DNA of 61,134 nt from Roseococcus sp. SDR. GTDB taxonomy: Bacteria > Pseudomonadota > Alphaproteobacteria > Acetobacterales > Acetobacteraceae. The DNA is taken from positions 1 to 61,134 of the forward strand of contig NZ_JAHRCU010000024.1 of NCBI RefSeq assembly GCF_019083995.1. Direction: 5' to 3'. The notes below the pieces were generated by a model. The model was not told the DNA's origin. It ran no database searches and saw only the letters and a program-made list of their open reading frames with translations. The position numbers were made by a program, and so were the translations under genes. Shown piece by piece: positions 25,953 through 34,857 of the stretch (position 1 is the stretch's first letter; every line of letters begins with the position of its first letter).

Positions 25953-27524
25953 ATGGGCAAGTGGGTGACGGCGGTGCTGGCGGCGGCGATCAGCGTCTCG
26001 GCGCAGGCCCAAGGGGTGGCACAGACGCTCGGCGTGGGCTCGGGCGCGCCGGTCACGAGCATTGACCCGCATTTCCACAATGTCGGCCCGAACAACGCGC
26101 TGACCATGCATATCTTCGACCGGCTGATCGAGCGCGACGGCAGGGCCCGCCCGCACCCCTCGCTCGCCACCGCCTGGCGCCCCGTCTCGGACACGGTGTG
26201 GGAGCTGGAGCTGCGCCAAGGCGTGACCTGGCATGACGGGCGCCCCTTCACCGCGGACGACGTGGTCTTCACCTTCGGCCGCGTGCCGAACGTGCCCAAT
26301 AGCCCGGGCGGTTTCGGCGGCTTTCTCCGCGCCATCGAGCGCGTCGAGGTGGTGAACCCGCACCTCATCCGGCTGCACACCCGCGCGCCGCACCCGCTCA
26401 TGCCGCTCGATCTTGCCTCGGTCTCCATCATCGCGCGCCACGCGGCGGAAGGGGCGGCGACGGAGGATTTCAACAGCGGCCGCGCGGCGATCGGCACCGG
26501 GCCCTATCGCTTCGTCAGCTTTCGCGCCGGCGACCGCGTGGAGATGACGCGCAACGACGCTTATTTCGGCGGGGCCGAGCCCTGGGCGCGCGTCAGCTAC
26601 CGCATGCTGCTGAACGATGCCTCCCGCACCGCGGCGCTGCTGGCCGGCGATGTGGACATCATCGAGCAGATCCCGACGAGCGACCTGGCGCGCCTGCGCC
26701 GCGATCCGCGCATCACGGTCACCGAGATCCCGAGCCTGCGCACCGTCTACATGGCGCCCGATTTCTCGCGCGACGGCGCGCCGCCCGGGGTGACGGACAA
26801 TGCCGGCCAGCCGCTCGCCGCCAATCCGTTCAAGGATGCGCGGGTGCGCCGCGCGCTCAGCCTCGCCATCAACCGTGACGCGCTGGTGGAGCGCGTGATG
26901 GAGGGGGCCGCGCAATCCACCGCGCAATGGCTGCCGCCCGGCGCCTTCGGCTACAACCCGAATGTCCGGCCCGACGCCTTCGACCCCGATGGCGCGCGCC
27001 GCCTGCTGGCCGAGGCGGGCTTCCCTGACGGCTTCCGCCTGACGCTCGCCACGCCGAATGACCGCTGGCCCAATGATGCGCGCCTGGCCCAGGCTGTCGC
27101 GCAGATGTGGACGCGCATCGGCGTGCGCACCCAGGTGGAGGCGCTGCCCTGGACCGGCTTCGTGCCGCGCCGGGCGCGCATCGAATTCGGCATGCAGATC
27201 GGCGCCTGGGGGAGTTCGACCGGCGAGGCGTCGAACTTCCTGGTCAACATCGTCTCGACGCATGACCGCCAGCGCCTGACGGGTGCGAACAACAACGCCC
27301 GCTATTCCAACCCGCGCTTCGACGCCTTCACCGCCGAGGCCTCCGCCACGATGGATGACGAGCGGCGCGAGGCGATGTGGCAGGAGGCGGTGGCCATGTT
27401 CGCCGAGGAGCGGCCGGTGATCCAGCTGGTGCAATACCTCAACACCTGGGCCGTGCGGCGCGGCCTGCGGCATGACCCGCGCATGGATGAACGGACCATC
27501 GCCATGGGTGTCCGGCCGCAATAG
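25953..27524 (+). CDS. ABC transporter substrate-binding protein, family 5 (peptide/nickel type), orphan
   Basis: A 523-residue periplasmic protein. Signal peptide MGKWVTAVLAAAISVSAQAQ; the family marks are LTMHIFDRLIERD, WELELRQGVTWHDGRPFTADDVVFTF and the late FDPDGARRLLAEAGFPDG. It belongs to the DppA/OppA fold that binds peptides, nickel or glycosides. No permease or ATPase genes adjoin, so it must use distant partners. GGGAGG at 25942 sets ATG 25953 as start. Ligand unknown. Confidence 0.88.
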   Translation: MGKWVTAVLAAAISVSAQAQGVAQTLGVGSGAPVTSIDPHFHNVGPNNALTMHIFDRLIERDGRARPHPSLATAWRPVSDTVWELELRQGVTWHDGRPFTADDVVFTFGRVPNVPNSPGGFGGFLRAIERVEVVNPHLIRLHTRAPHPLMPLDLASVSIIARHAAEGAATEDFNSGRAAIGTGPYRFVSFRAGDRVEMTRNDAYFGGAEPWARVSYRMLLNDASRTAALLAGDVDIIEQIPTSDLARLRRDPRITVTEIPSLRTVYMAPDFSRDGAPPGVTDNAGQPLAANPFKDARVRRALSLAINRDALVERVMEGAAQSTAQWLPPGAFGYNPNVRPDAFDPDGARRLLAEAGFPDGFRLTLATPNDRWPNDARLAQAVAQMWTRIGVRTQVEALPWTGFVPRRARIEFGMQIGAWGSSTGEASNFLVNIVSTHDRQRLTGANNNARYSNPRFDAFTAEASATMDDERREAMWQEAVAMFAEERPVIQLVQYLNTWAVRRGLRHDPRMDERTIAMGVRPQ

Positions 27525-27603
27525 CGATCACGGGGCGTCTGCCGCGCTTTGACTTGGGCCAGCGCGGTGGGCCAGCTTGTCGGGTCAGACCGGGGGTGTC
27601 GTC

Positions 27604-28566
27604 ATGCATCATCTGCTCGCTGTCCTTTGTTTCCTGGCTGGCGCCTGGCCGGCGCAGGCGCAAACCGGCTTCGCGCTGATCCAACTGCCCGATCCAGGCG
27701 GGGCGCTGATCGAGACGGCTATCTGGTATCCGGGCGCAACCGGCACCGCCGTGCCCACCCGCGTCGGCGCCTTCACCCAGCAACTCGTTCCCGGGGCGCC
27801 GCTGCGGGGCAGGGGCTTGCCGCTCATCGTCATCTCCCACGGCAATGGGGGCTACCTCGCGAGCCATGCCGACACCGCCCTGGCCCTGGCCGAGGCTGGC
27901 TTCATCGTCGCGGCCCCCACCCACCCCGGCGACAACTACCGTGACCAATCCGGCGCGGCCGATCTGGGCGGGCGCACGCGGCAATTCGCGGCGGTGGTGG
28001 CTTACATGGCCGGGCCCTGGAATCCAGGGGCGGTGGCGCCGGAGCGGATCGGCGCCTTCGGGTTCTCCGCCGGCGGCTTTACCGTGCTGGCGGCGGCGGG
28101 CGGCATGCCGGATTTCGGCCGCGTGGCGCCGCATTGCGCGGCCCATCCCGATTTCTTTGACTGCCGCCTGATCGGCGCAGCGGCGCAGGCGGCAGCACCG
28201 CAGGTCACGCGCTCGGCGGTCCCTCTGCGCGCGCTGGTGGTGGCGGCACCGGCGCTTGGCTTCGCCTTCCTGCCCGGCTCGCTCGATGCGGTGGCGATGC
28301 CGGTTCAGCTCTGGCAGGCGGCGGAGGATGAGATCCTGCGCGCGCCCTTCTATGTCGAGCCGGTGCGGGCGGCGCTTCCCCGCCCGCCCGAGTTCCACCG
28401 CGTGCAGGGCGCCGGGCATTTCGACTTCCTCGCGCCCTGCAATGCGGAGTTGGCGCGGGTGGCAGCCTTCATCTGTGCCAGCGCACCGGGCTTTGACCGC
28501 GCCGCCTTCCACGCCAGGTTCAACGCCGAGGTGGTGCGCTTCCTCACGGAAGCGCTGCGGCCCTGA
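27604..28566 (+). CDS. secreted alpha/beta hydrolase (dienelactone hydrolase/PAF-acetylhydrolase-like)
   Basis: A 320-residue protein with signal peptide MHHLLAVLCFLAGAWPAQA. The oxyanion segment PLIVISHGNGGYLASH and nucleophile GAFGFSAGGFTVLAAAGG (Ser near residue 160) are clear; the catalytic His is probably in GAGHFDFLAPC. Two Cys (CAAHPDFFDC) may form a disulfide in the periplasm. The family covers plant-lactone and lipid esterases. Convergent with gcl, whose stop follows at once. Confidence 0.78.
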   Translation: MHHLLAVLCFLAGAWPAQAQTGFALIQLPDPGGALIETAIWYPGATGTAVPTRVGAFTQQLVPGAPLRGRGLPLIVISHGNGGYLASHADTALALAEAGFIVAAPTHPGDNYRDQSGAADLGGRTRQFAAVVAYMAGPWNPGAVAPERIGAFGFSAGGFTVLAAAGGMPDFGRVAPHCAAHPDFFDCRLIGAAAQAAAPQVTRSAVPLRALVVAAPALGFAFLPGSLDAVAMPVQLWQAAEDEILRAPFYVEPVRAALPRPPEFHRVQGAGHFDFLAPCNAELARVAAFICASAPGFDRAAFHARFNAEVVRFLTEALRP

Positions 28567-30348
28567 CTACTTGGCCGGCGCCATCTCCCGCGCCGCCGGC
28601 GCCACATCCAGCGCGCCGCCGAACTCATTCACATTGTCGAGCTCGGTGCCCATCGGGATATTGGTCACGCGCTCCAGAATGAACTCCAGCACCACCGGCA
28701 CCTGGTGTTCCTGCATCAGCGCCTTGGCATCGGCGAAGGCCTGCTTGAACTCGTTCGGGCTCTTCACGCGCAGCGCCTTGCAGCCCAGGCCCTCGGCGAC
28801 GGCGACGTGATCCACGCCATAGCCGGCGAGATTCTCGTCATGCTCCATGTTGATGTTCTCGAAGCTGAGCGAGACCTCGAAATCCATCTCGAAGCCGCGC
28901 TGCGCCTGGCGGATGAGGCCGAGATAGGAGTTGTTCACGACGACATGCAGGTAGGGCAGCTTGTGCTGGGCGCCGACGGCCAGCTCCTCGATCAGGAACT
29001 GGAAGTCGTAATCGCCCGAGAGCGCCACGATCTCCTTGTCCGGATCGGCGGCGCGCACGCCCAGCGCCGCCGGCAGCGTCCAGCCCAGCGGGCCGGCCTG
29101 GCCGCAATTGATCCAGTTGCGCGGGTTGTAGACGCGCAGATGCTGGGCACCCGCGATCTGGCTGAGGCCGATGGTGGTGACGTAGCAGGTGTCCCGCCCG
29201 AAGGCCTCGTTCATCTCCTGGTAGACGCGCTGCGGCTTGAGCGGCACCTGGTCGTAATGCGTCTCGCGCAGCATGGAGTGCTTGCGGGCGAGGCATTCGG
29301 CGGCCCAGGCGCTGCGGTCGCGCAGCTTGCCCGCCGTCTTCCACTCGATCGCCACCTTCACGAAGAGGTCGAGGGCGGCGAGCGCATCGGAGACGATGCC
29401 ATAATCGGGTGCGAAGACGCGGCCGATCTGCGTGCCTTCGATGTCCACATGCACGAACTTTTTGCCGGCGGTGTACTTGTCCACGCTGCCGGTGTGGCGG
29501 TTCGCCCAGCGGTTGCCGATGCCGAGCACGAAATCGGAGGCCAGCATGTTGGCGTTGCCGTAGCGATGGCTCGTCTGCAGGCCGCACATGCCGGCCATCA
29601 GGTCATGATCATCCGGGATGGCGCCCCAGCCCATCAGCGTGGGGATCACGGGGATGCCGGTGATCTCGGCGAATTCCACCAGCTCCTCGCTGGCATCGGC
29701 GTTGATGATGCCGCCGCCGGCGACGATCAGCGGGCGCTCCGCCTCGTTCAGCATGGTGAGCGCCTTCTCGATCTGGGCGCGGCTGGCGGCGGGCTTGTAG
29801 ACGGGCAGCGAGGTGTAGGTCTCGATGTCGAACTCGATCTCGGCCACCTGCACGTCCACGGGAAGGTCAATGAGCACGGGGCCGGGGCGGCCGCTGCGCA
29901 TCAGGTGGAAGGCCTTCTGGAAGGCCATGGGCACGAGGTAGGGCTCCATCACCGTCACCGCCCACTTGGTCACAGGGCCGGCGATGGCGGCGATGTCCAC
30001 CGCCTGGAAGTCCTCCTTCTGCAGCTTGGCGCGGGGCGCCTGGCCGGTGACGCAGAGGATCGGGATGCTGTCGGCCTGGGCGGAGTAGAGGCCGGTGATC
30101 ATGTCGGTCCCGGCGGGGCCGGAGGTGCCGATGCACAGGCCGATATTGCCGTGCTTGGCGCGGGTATAGCCCTCCGCCATGTGCGAGGCGCCTTCGACAT
30201 GGCGCGCCAGGATGTGGCGGATGGAGCCGCGCTTCTTCATCGCGGAATAGAAGGGATTGATCGCGGCGCCGGGGACGCCGAAGGCGCAGTCCACGCCCTC
30301 CTTTTCCAGCACGAGAACCGCTGCATCCACTGCGCGCATCTTGGCCAT
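28567..30348 (-). CDS. gcl: glyoxylate carboligase (tartronate-semialdehyde synthase)
   Basis: A 593-residue ThDP enzyme that condenses two glyoxylates to tartronate semialdehyde and CO2. The N-terminus resembles E. coli Gcl closely ([55 protein letters not shown]). In Gcl the ThDP-activating Glu is replaced by Val; the sequence RHVEGA shows the Val, as in the E. coli enzyme. The ThDP motif is near [17 protein letters not shown]. The start [11 protein letters not shown] at 30348 is preferred over a 29-residue upstream extension. Hyi and glxR genes do not follow. Confidence 0.93.
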   Translation of the reverse strand: MAKMRAVDAAVLVLEKEGVDCAFGVPGAAINPFYSAMKKRGSIRHILARHVEGASHMAEGYTRAKHGNIGLCIGTSGPAGTDMITGLYSAQADSIPILCVTGQAPRAKLQKEDFQAVDIAAIAGPVTKWAVTVMEPYLVPMAFQKAFHLMRSGRPGPVLIDLPVDVQVAEIEFDIETYTSLPVYKPAASRAQIEKALTMLNEAERPLIVAGGGIINADASEELVEFAEITGIPVIPTLMGWGAIPDDHDLMAGMCGLQTSHRYGNANMLASDFVLGIGNRWANRHTGSVDKYTAGKKFVHVDIEGTQIGRVFAPDYGIVSDALAALDLFVKVAIEWKTAGKLRDRSAWAAECLARKHSMLRETHYDQVPLKPQRVYQEMNEAFGRDTCYVTTIGLSQIAGAQHLRVYNPRNWINCGQAGPLGWTLPAALGVRAADPDKEIVALSGDYDFQFLIEELAVGAQHKLPYLHVVVNNSYLGLIRQAQRGFEMDFEVSLSFENINMEHDENLAGYGVDHVAVAEGLGCKALRVKSPNEFKQAFADAKALMQEHQVPVVLEFILERVTNIPMGTELDNVNEFGGALDVAPAAREMAPAK

Positions 30349-30506
30349 GAGTTCATCCCCTGCGAGGTCGTTGCGACGGGAAGGAATGACAGGTGCCGCC
30401 TTCGCGTGCAATTTTTTCAGAATATTATTTTGCAATGCGGAAAAATAGGACTAACATACTGACTCGGAAGCGATTAAGGTTTTCCACTGCGCTTGGGGTT
30501 TTCCAG
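30349..30506. promoter_or_regulatory. AT-rich divergent control region of gcl and iclR-type gene
   Basis: This 158-base stretch is strongly AT-rich compared with the rest of the window, especially at 30410-30490 (for example TTTTTTCAGAATATTATTTT). It separates divergent gcl and the IclR regulator start. Half-site-like repeats GCAATTTTTTC and GCAATGCGGAAAAAT lie there, plausible for an IclR-family operator, but I cannot assign exact promoter boxes. Confidence 0.5.
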
Positions 30507-31370
30507 ATGGCGAAAAATATTTCCGCGATGCCTAGGCCCGTGGCCGAAAAGCGCTCCCGCGGGCGGCCCCGTGGCACCTCGCAGGCGAATGAGGCCGCCT
30601 CGGTCCAGTCGCTCGATCGCGCCATCGCGCTGATGAAGCTGCTCTCGGCCGGCAATGGCCTCTCGCTGACCGAGATTTCGCAGCAATCGGGCATCGCGGC
30701 TTCCACCGCCTATCGCATGCTCACCACGCTGCAGGCGCACGGCATGGTGGAGTTCAACGAGGCCGACCAGCTCTGGTTCATTGGCATCGAGACCTTCCGC
30801 ATGGGGGCGGGCTTCCTGCGCCGCCGCAAGCTGGCCGAGCAGGGGCGCGCCATCATCCAGGACCTGATGCTGGAATCGGGCGAGACGGCGAATCTCGCCC
30901 TCGCCGATGAGGATTGCGTGGTCTTCGTGAGCCAGGTGGAGACGCATGAAGCCATCCGCGCCTTCTTCCGCCCCGGCACGCGCAGCCCGTTGCATGCCTC
31001 GGGAATCGGCAAGGCCATCCTCGCCTTCACCGAGGCGCGCCAGCGCGACGCGCTCTTGAAGCGCCTGCCGCTCGAGGTCTTCACGCCCAAGACGCATGCG
31101 ACGCGCGCGAGCCTGATCGCGGACCTGATCGGCATTCGCGCGCGCGGATTTTCGGTGGATGATGAGGAGCGCAACCTCGGCATGCGCTGCGTGGCGGCCG
31201 CCGTGTTCAATGAATTCGGCGAACCGGTGGGCGGCGTCTCCATCTCCGGTCCCACGGTGCGGATGGATGATGCGAAGGTGGCCTCCATGGGCCCGCGCGT
31301 GCGCGCGGCGGCGGCGGCGCTGACCGAGGCCATGGGCGGCGTGCTGCCGGCGGCGGCGCGCGCCGCCTGA
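30507..31370 (+). CDS. IclR family transcriptional regulator
   Basis: A 287-residue DNA-binding protein. A basic N-terminal stretch (KRSRGRPRGTSQ) precedes the winged helix (SVQSLDRAIALMKLLSAGNGLSLTEISQQSGIAASTAYRMLTTL), and the effector domain includes PLHASGIGKAILA and GFSVDDEERNLGMRCVAA. IclR-family proteins bind small organic acids; members next to gcl (AllR) respond to glyoxylate or allantoin. The start ATG 30507 sits in the AT-rich intergenic region; a later ATG at 30528 is possible. It could control gcl and the Liv-type transport genes downstream. Confidence 0.88.
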   Translation: MAKNISAMPRPVAEKRSRGRPRGTSQANEAASVQSLDRAIALMKLLSAGNGLSLTEISQQSGIAASTAYRMLTTLQAHGMVEFNEADQLWFIGIETFRMGAGFLRRRKLAEQGRAIIQDLMLESGETANLALADEDCVVFVSQVETHEAIRAFFRPGTRSPLHASGIGKAILAFTEARQRDALLKRLPLEVFTPKTHATRASLIADLIGIRARGFSVDDEERNLGMRCVAAAVFNEFGEPVGGVSISGPTVRMDDAKVASMGPRVRAAAAALTEAMGGVLPAAARAA

Positions 31371-31481
31371 TTTCTCCTTGCGGGCCGCCGCGTTTTCAGG
31401 CTGCATTCAGCTTCTGAAAAGAGCCGACCGCGAAGCGGCGGAGGGAGGAAGTGATGCGTCCCACCGGCAGGAGGGCGGCGC

Positions 31482-32261
31482 TTGGCGCTGCTTGAGGTGC
31501 GCGATGTCGTGATGCGCTTCGGCGGCGTCACGGCGGTGGCTGGCGTCTCCTTCGCGGTGGAGGAGCGCCAGATCTGCGGGCTGATCGGCCCCAATGGCGC
31601 GGGCAAGACCACGCTCTTCAACATCATCAGCGGGATCTACCGACCGAGCGAAGGCAGCGTCACCTTCGCGGGCACCAGCACCACGGGCATGCCGCGCCAC
31701 GCCATGGCGCCGCTGGGCCTCGGCCGCACCTTCCAGAACCTGGCGCTGTTCCGAAGCATGTCGGTGCGGGAGAACGTGCTGGCGGGGGCGCATTCGCAGG
31801 GCCGCGCAGGCTTCCTGGCCCATGCGCTGCGCCTGCCCGGCGCGCGCGAAGAGGACCGGGTGGCCGCCCGCCGCGCCGACGAATTGCTCGGCCTGCTGGC
31901 GCTCGAGAACGTCGCCGATGTGCCGGTGGCGGACCTGCCCTTCGGCACGCAGAAGCGGGTGGAGATGGCGCGCGCGCTGATCTCGCAACCCAAGCTCCTG
32001 CTGCTCGATGAACCGGCGGGCGGCCTGAACCATGGCGAGGTGGATGAGCTGGCGCGCCTGCTGGAGCAGGTGCGGGCGAGCTTCGCGCTCGCCATCCTGC
32101 TGGTCGAGCATCACATGAACCTCGTCATGCGCGTCTCGGACAAGGTGGTGGCGCTGGATTTCGGCAAGAAGATCGCCGATGGCACGCCGCATGAGGTGCG
32201 CACCAGCCCGGAGGTGATCCGCGCTTATCTGGGTGATGGGCATGACGCGCATGCTGCTTGA
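31482..32261 (+). CDS. branched-chain amino acid-type ABC transporter ATPase, LivG-like
   Basis: A 259-residue ATPase. Walker A is GPNGAGKTT near residues 37-45, the LivG-type loop is GLGRTFQNLALF, the signature is LPFGTQKRVEMARALI and Walker B is LLLLDEPAGGLN. TTG 31482 is the start, with AGGAGG 7 bases upstream. The gene starts a five-gene operon for a high-affinity amino acid or amide importer; the substrate may not be an amino acid. Confidence 0.9.
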   Translation: MALLEVRDVVMRFGGVTAVAGVSFAVEERQICGLIGPNGAGKTTLFNIISGIYRPSEGSVTFAGTSTTGMPRHAMAPLGLGRTFQNLALFRSMSVRENVLAGAHSQGRAGFLAHALRLPGAREEDRVAARRADELLGLLALENVADVPVADLPFGTQKRVEMARALISQPKLLLLDEPAGGLNHGEVDELARLLEQVRASFALAILLVEHHMNLVMRVSDKVVALDFGKKIADGTPHEVRTSPEVIRAYLGDGHDAHAA

Positions 32262-32955
32262 GGTGAAGAAGCTGCGGGGCGGCTATGGCCCCATCCAGGT
32301 GCTGCATGGCCTGGATTTCGTGGTGCAGGAAGGCAGCGTGACCGCGCTGCTCGGCGCCAATGGCGCGGGCAAGACCACCACGCTGCGCGCCGTCTGCGGC
32401 ATGATCCGCGTGGAAGGCGACGTGGTGCTGCAAGGCCGCCGCATCACCGGCATGGCGACCGAGGACATCGCGCGGCTGGGTGTCGCGCATGTGCCCGATG
32501 GGCGCGGCACCTTCATGGAACTCACCGTGGAGGAGAATTTCCGCCTCGGCGCCTATACGCGGCGTGATGCTGAGGTGCAGGCGGATTTCGAGCGCATGTG
32601 GGAGTGGTTCCCGCGCCTCAGGCAGCGCTGGAAGCAGCAGGCCGGCACGCTTTCGGGCGGCGAGCAGCAGATGCTCGCCATCGCCCGCGCGCTGCTGATG
32701 CGGCCCAAGCTTCTGCTGCTGGACGAGCCCTCTTTTGGCTTGGCACCCCTCATCGTGCAGGAGATCTTCGGCATCATGCGCCGCATCCGCGAGGAGAGCG
32801 GCGTGGGCATCCTGCTCGTCGAGCAGAACGCGAATCTCGCGCTCGAACTCGCCGACCGCGCCTATCTGATCGAGACGGGGCACATCGTGACCTCGGGCCC
32901 CGCCGCCGAAATCCGGCAGGACGAGGCCATCCGCCGCGCCTATCTGGGATACTGA
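32233..32955 (+). CDS. branched-chain amino acid-type ABC transporter ATPase, LivF-like
   Basis: A 240-residue ATPase with Walker A GANGAGKTTTLRAV, FMELTVEENFRLGAY, signature LSGGEQQMLAIARALLM and Walker B LLLLDEPSFGLAP. It overlaps the LivG-like gene by 29 bases (first possible start GTG 32233; ATGs at 32236, 32242 and 32251). The two ATPases form the heterodimeric engine of this importer. Confidence 0.9.
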   Translation: MMGMTRMLLEVKKLRGGYGPIQVLHGLDFVVQEGSVTALLGANGAGKTTTLRAVCGMIRVEGDVVLQGRRITGMATEDIARLGVAHVPDGRGTFMELTVEENFRLGAYTRRDAEVQADFERMWEWFPRLRQRWKQQAGTLSGGEQQMLAIARALLMRPKLLLLDEPSFGLAPLIVQEIFGIMRRIREESGVGILLVEQNANLALELADRAYLIETGHIVTSGPAAEIRQDEAIRRAYLGY

Positions 32956-33023
32956 GCCGTCCGATGACCGAAGCGACGCAGGAGCGAAGGTCTGAATCGG
33001 CCGGCAGGAAGAAGGCATAGCTT

Positions 33024-33896
33024 ATGGACGGCTTCGCGCATCAGCTCATCGCCGGCATCGCCACGGGCGGCATCTACGCCTCGGTCGCGCTGGCCCTCGT
33101 CATGATCTACCAGGCGACCCATCACGTGAACTTCGCCCAGGGCGAGATGGCGACGCTCTCGACTTTCATCGCGCTCACCATGATCCAGGCCGGGCTGCCC
33201 TATTGGGTGGCCTTCTTCGCGACGCTGGTGGTCTCCTTCGTCATCGGTGCGCTGGTCGAGCGCATCCTGATGCGCCCCGTGCAGAATGCGCCGGTGCTGA
33301 CGCATGTGGGCGTCTTCATCGGCATGCTGCTCATCATCAGCAACGCCACGGGCTGGATCTTCGGCCACACCACCAAGGCCTTCCCGACGCCCTTCCAAAG
33401 CGATGGCCTGCTCTTCGGCGGCCTCGTCTCCGCACATGAGCTGGGCAGCACGGCGGTCACGCTGGCGGTGCTGATCCTGGTGTATCTGTTCTTCGCACAC
33501 ACCTCGCTGGGCCTTGCCATGCGCGCGGCCGCCTACAACCCGCGCTCGGCGCGGCTGGTGGGCATTCGCGTCGGCTGGATGCTGGCGCTGGGCTGGGGCC
33601 TGGCGGCAGCCATCGGGTCCGTCGCGGGGATGATGGTCGCTCCCGCCGTCTTTCTCGACCCCAACATGATGCTGGGCATCCTGCTCTATGCCTTCGCCGG
33701 CGCGCTTCTGGGCGGCATCGACAACCCATCCGGCGCGGTGATCGGTGGCTTCATGGTGGGCGTGCTGGAGAACCTGGCCGGCGCCTATGTGGTGGGGACG
33801 GAACTCAAGCTGACGGTGGCGTTGGTCATCATCATCGGCGTGCTGGTCGTCAGGCCCTCCGGCCTCTTCGGCCGCGTCGTCTTCAGCCGGGTCTGA
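33024..33896 (+). CDS. branched-chain amino acid-type ABC transporter permease, LivH-like
   Basis: A 290-residue integral membrane protein with about eight spans. Family segments are GIYASVALALVMIYQATHHVNFAQGEMATLS and AFAGALLGGIDNPSGAVIGGFMVGVLENLAGAYV, here listed as separate motif regions. It forms the translocation pore with the LivM-like subunit 4 bases downstream. The 68 bases upstream hold a short 18-codon reading frame that I do not treat as a gene. Confidence 0.9.
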   Translation: MDGFAHQLIAGIATGGIYASVALALVMIYQATHHVNFAQGEMATLSTFIALTMIQAGLPYWVAFFATLVVSFVIGALVERILMRPVQNAPVLTHVGVFIGMLLIISNATGWIFGHTTKAFPTPFQSDGLLFGGLVSAHELGSTAVTLAVLILVYLFFAHTSLGLAMRAAAYNPRSARLVGIRVGWMLALGWGLAAAIGSVAGMMVAPAVFLDPNMMLGILLYAFAGALLGGIDNPSGAVIGGFMVGVLENLAGAYVVGTELKLTVALVIIIGVLVVRPSGLFGRVVFSRV

Positions 33897-33900
33897 GCGG

Positions 33901-34857
33901 ATGCGGCCGCTGCTTCTCCTCGCTGGTCTCGCCCTGGCCCTGCTGCCGCTCTGGCTGCTGGAGGGGTTTCACCTCTTCCAGCTGACGCAGGCCGTCATCA
34001 TGGCGCTGGCCGTACTCGGGCTGAACATCGTCACCGGCTACAACGGCCAGATCTCGCTCGGCCATGGCGCCTTCTTCGCCGTCGGCGCCTATGCGACGGC
34101 GATCCCCATGTCACTGCTCGACTGGTCCTTCTGGGCGACGCTGCCCGTCTCGGCCCTGATCTGCGGCGCGGTGGGCTGGGGCGTGGGCTTCCCCGCGCTG
34201 CGCCTGGGCGGGCTTTATCTGGCGCTGACCACCTTCGCCCTCGCCGTCGCGGTCCCGCAGATCCTGAAGCACAAGGCCGTCGAGGCCTGGACGGGCGGCG
34301 TGCAGGGCCTCTTTCTGCTGAAGCCCGAGGCGCCGGAGTGGCTGAAACTCAACCCCGATCAGTACATGTATCTCGTGGCACTGCTGGTGGCGGGTGTCTG
34401 CTACCTCCTCACCGCCAACCTGCTGCGCGGGCGCATCGGCCGCGCCATGATGGCGGTGCGCGACAACCCGACCGCCGCCGAGGCGATGGGCATGGACCTC
34501 GCCAGCATCAAGACGCGCACCTTTGCCGTGAGCGCCATCATCACCGGCATGGCGGGCTCGCTCTCGGCCGCGGTGGTGGAATTCGTGGCGCCCGACAGCT
34601 TCACCTTCATCCTCTCCATCAGCCTCTTCGTCGGCATGGTGGTGGGCGGTGTCGGTTCCATCCTGGGCTCGGTCTTCGGCGGGCTTTTCGTCCTCTTCGT
34701 GCCGAACCTGGCCGAGGCCGTCAGCCGCTCGGCGCCGGGCGTGATCTACGGCGCCATCCTCATCCTCTTCCTCTTTGTCCTGCCGGACGGCGTGGCCGGG
34801 CTGGTCCGCCGCCTCACCACCAAGAAACGCGTCATTCCTGGGAGGGAACCATCATGA
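33901..34857 (+). CDS. branched-chain amino acid-type ABC transporter permease, LivM-like
   Basis: A 318-residue membrane protein with about ten hydrophobic segments. Markers are MALAVLGLNIVTGYNGQISL near residue 38, GHGAFFAVGAYATA, and FVGMVVGGVGSILGSVFGG near the C-terminal half. It pairs with the LivH-like protein. The stop overlaps the start of the binding protein by 4 bases (ATGA), so transport proteins are made in matched amounts or with coupled timing. Confidence 0.9.
   Translation: MRPLLLLAGLALALLPLWLLEGFHLFQLTQAVIMALAVLGLNIVTGYNGQISLGHGAFFAVGAYATAIPMSLLDWSFWATLPVSALICGAVGWGVGFPALRLGGLYLALTTFALAVAVPQILKHKAVEAWTGGVQGLFLLKPEAPEWLKLNPDQYMYLVALLVAGVCYLLTANLLRGRIGRAMMAVRDNPTAAEAMGMDLASIKTRTFAVSAIITGMAGSLSAAVVEFVAPDSFTFILSISLFVGMVVGGVGSILGSVFGGLFVLFVPNLAEAVSRSAPGVIYGAILILFLFVLPDGVAGLVRRLTTKKRVIPGREPS

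Noticed and set aside
30410-30450. AT-rich tract as an origin or attachment site
   Set aside because: It fits a divergent promoter region between gcl and a regulator; no integrase or direct repeats flank it.
28705-30462. A 585-codon plus-strand frame over gcl
   Set aside because: gcl is clear on the other strand, and this frame is low-complexity.
32964-33020. 18-codon frame MTEATQERRSESAGRKKA between the LivF-like and LivH-like genes
   Set aside because: Too short, highly charged and without signal or family features; may be a leader but nothing supports that.
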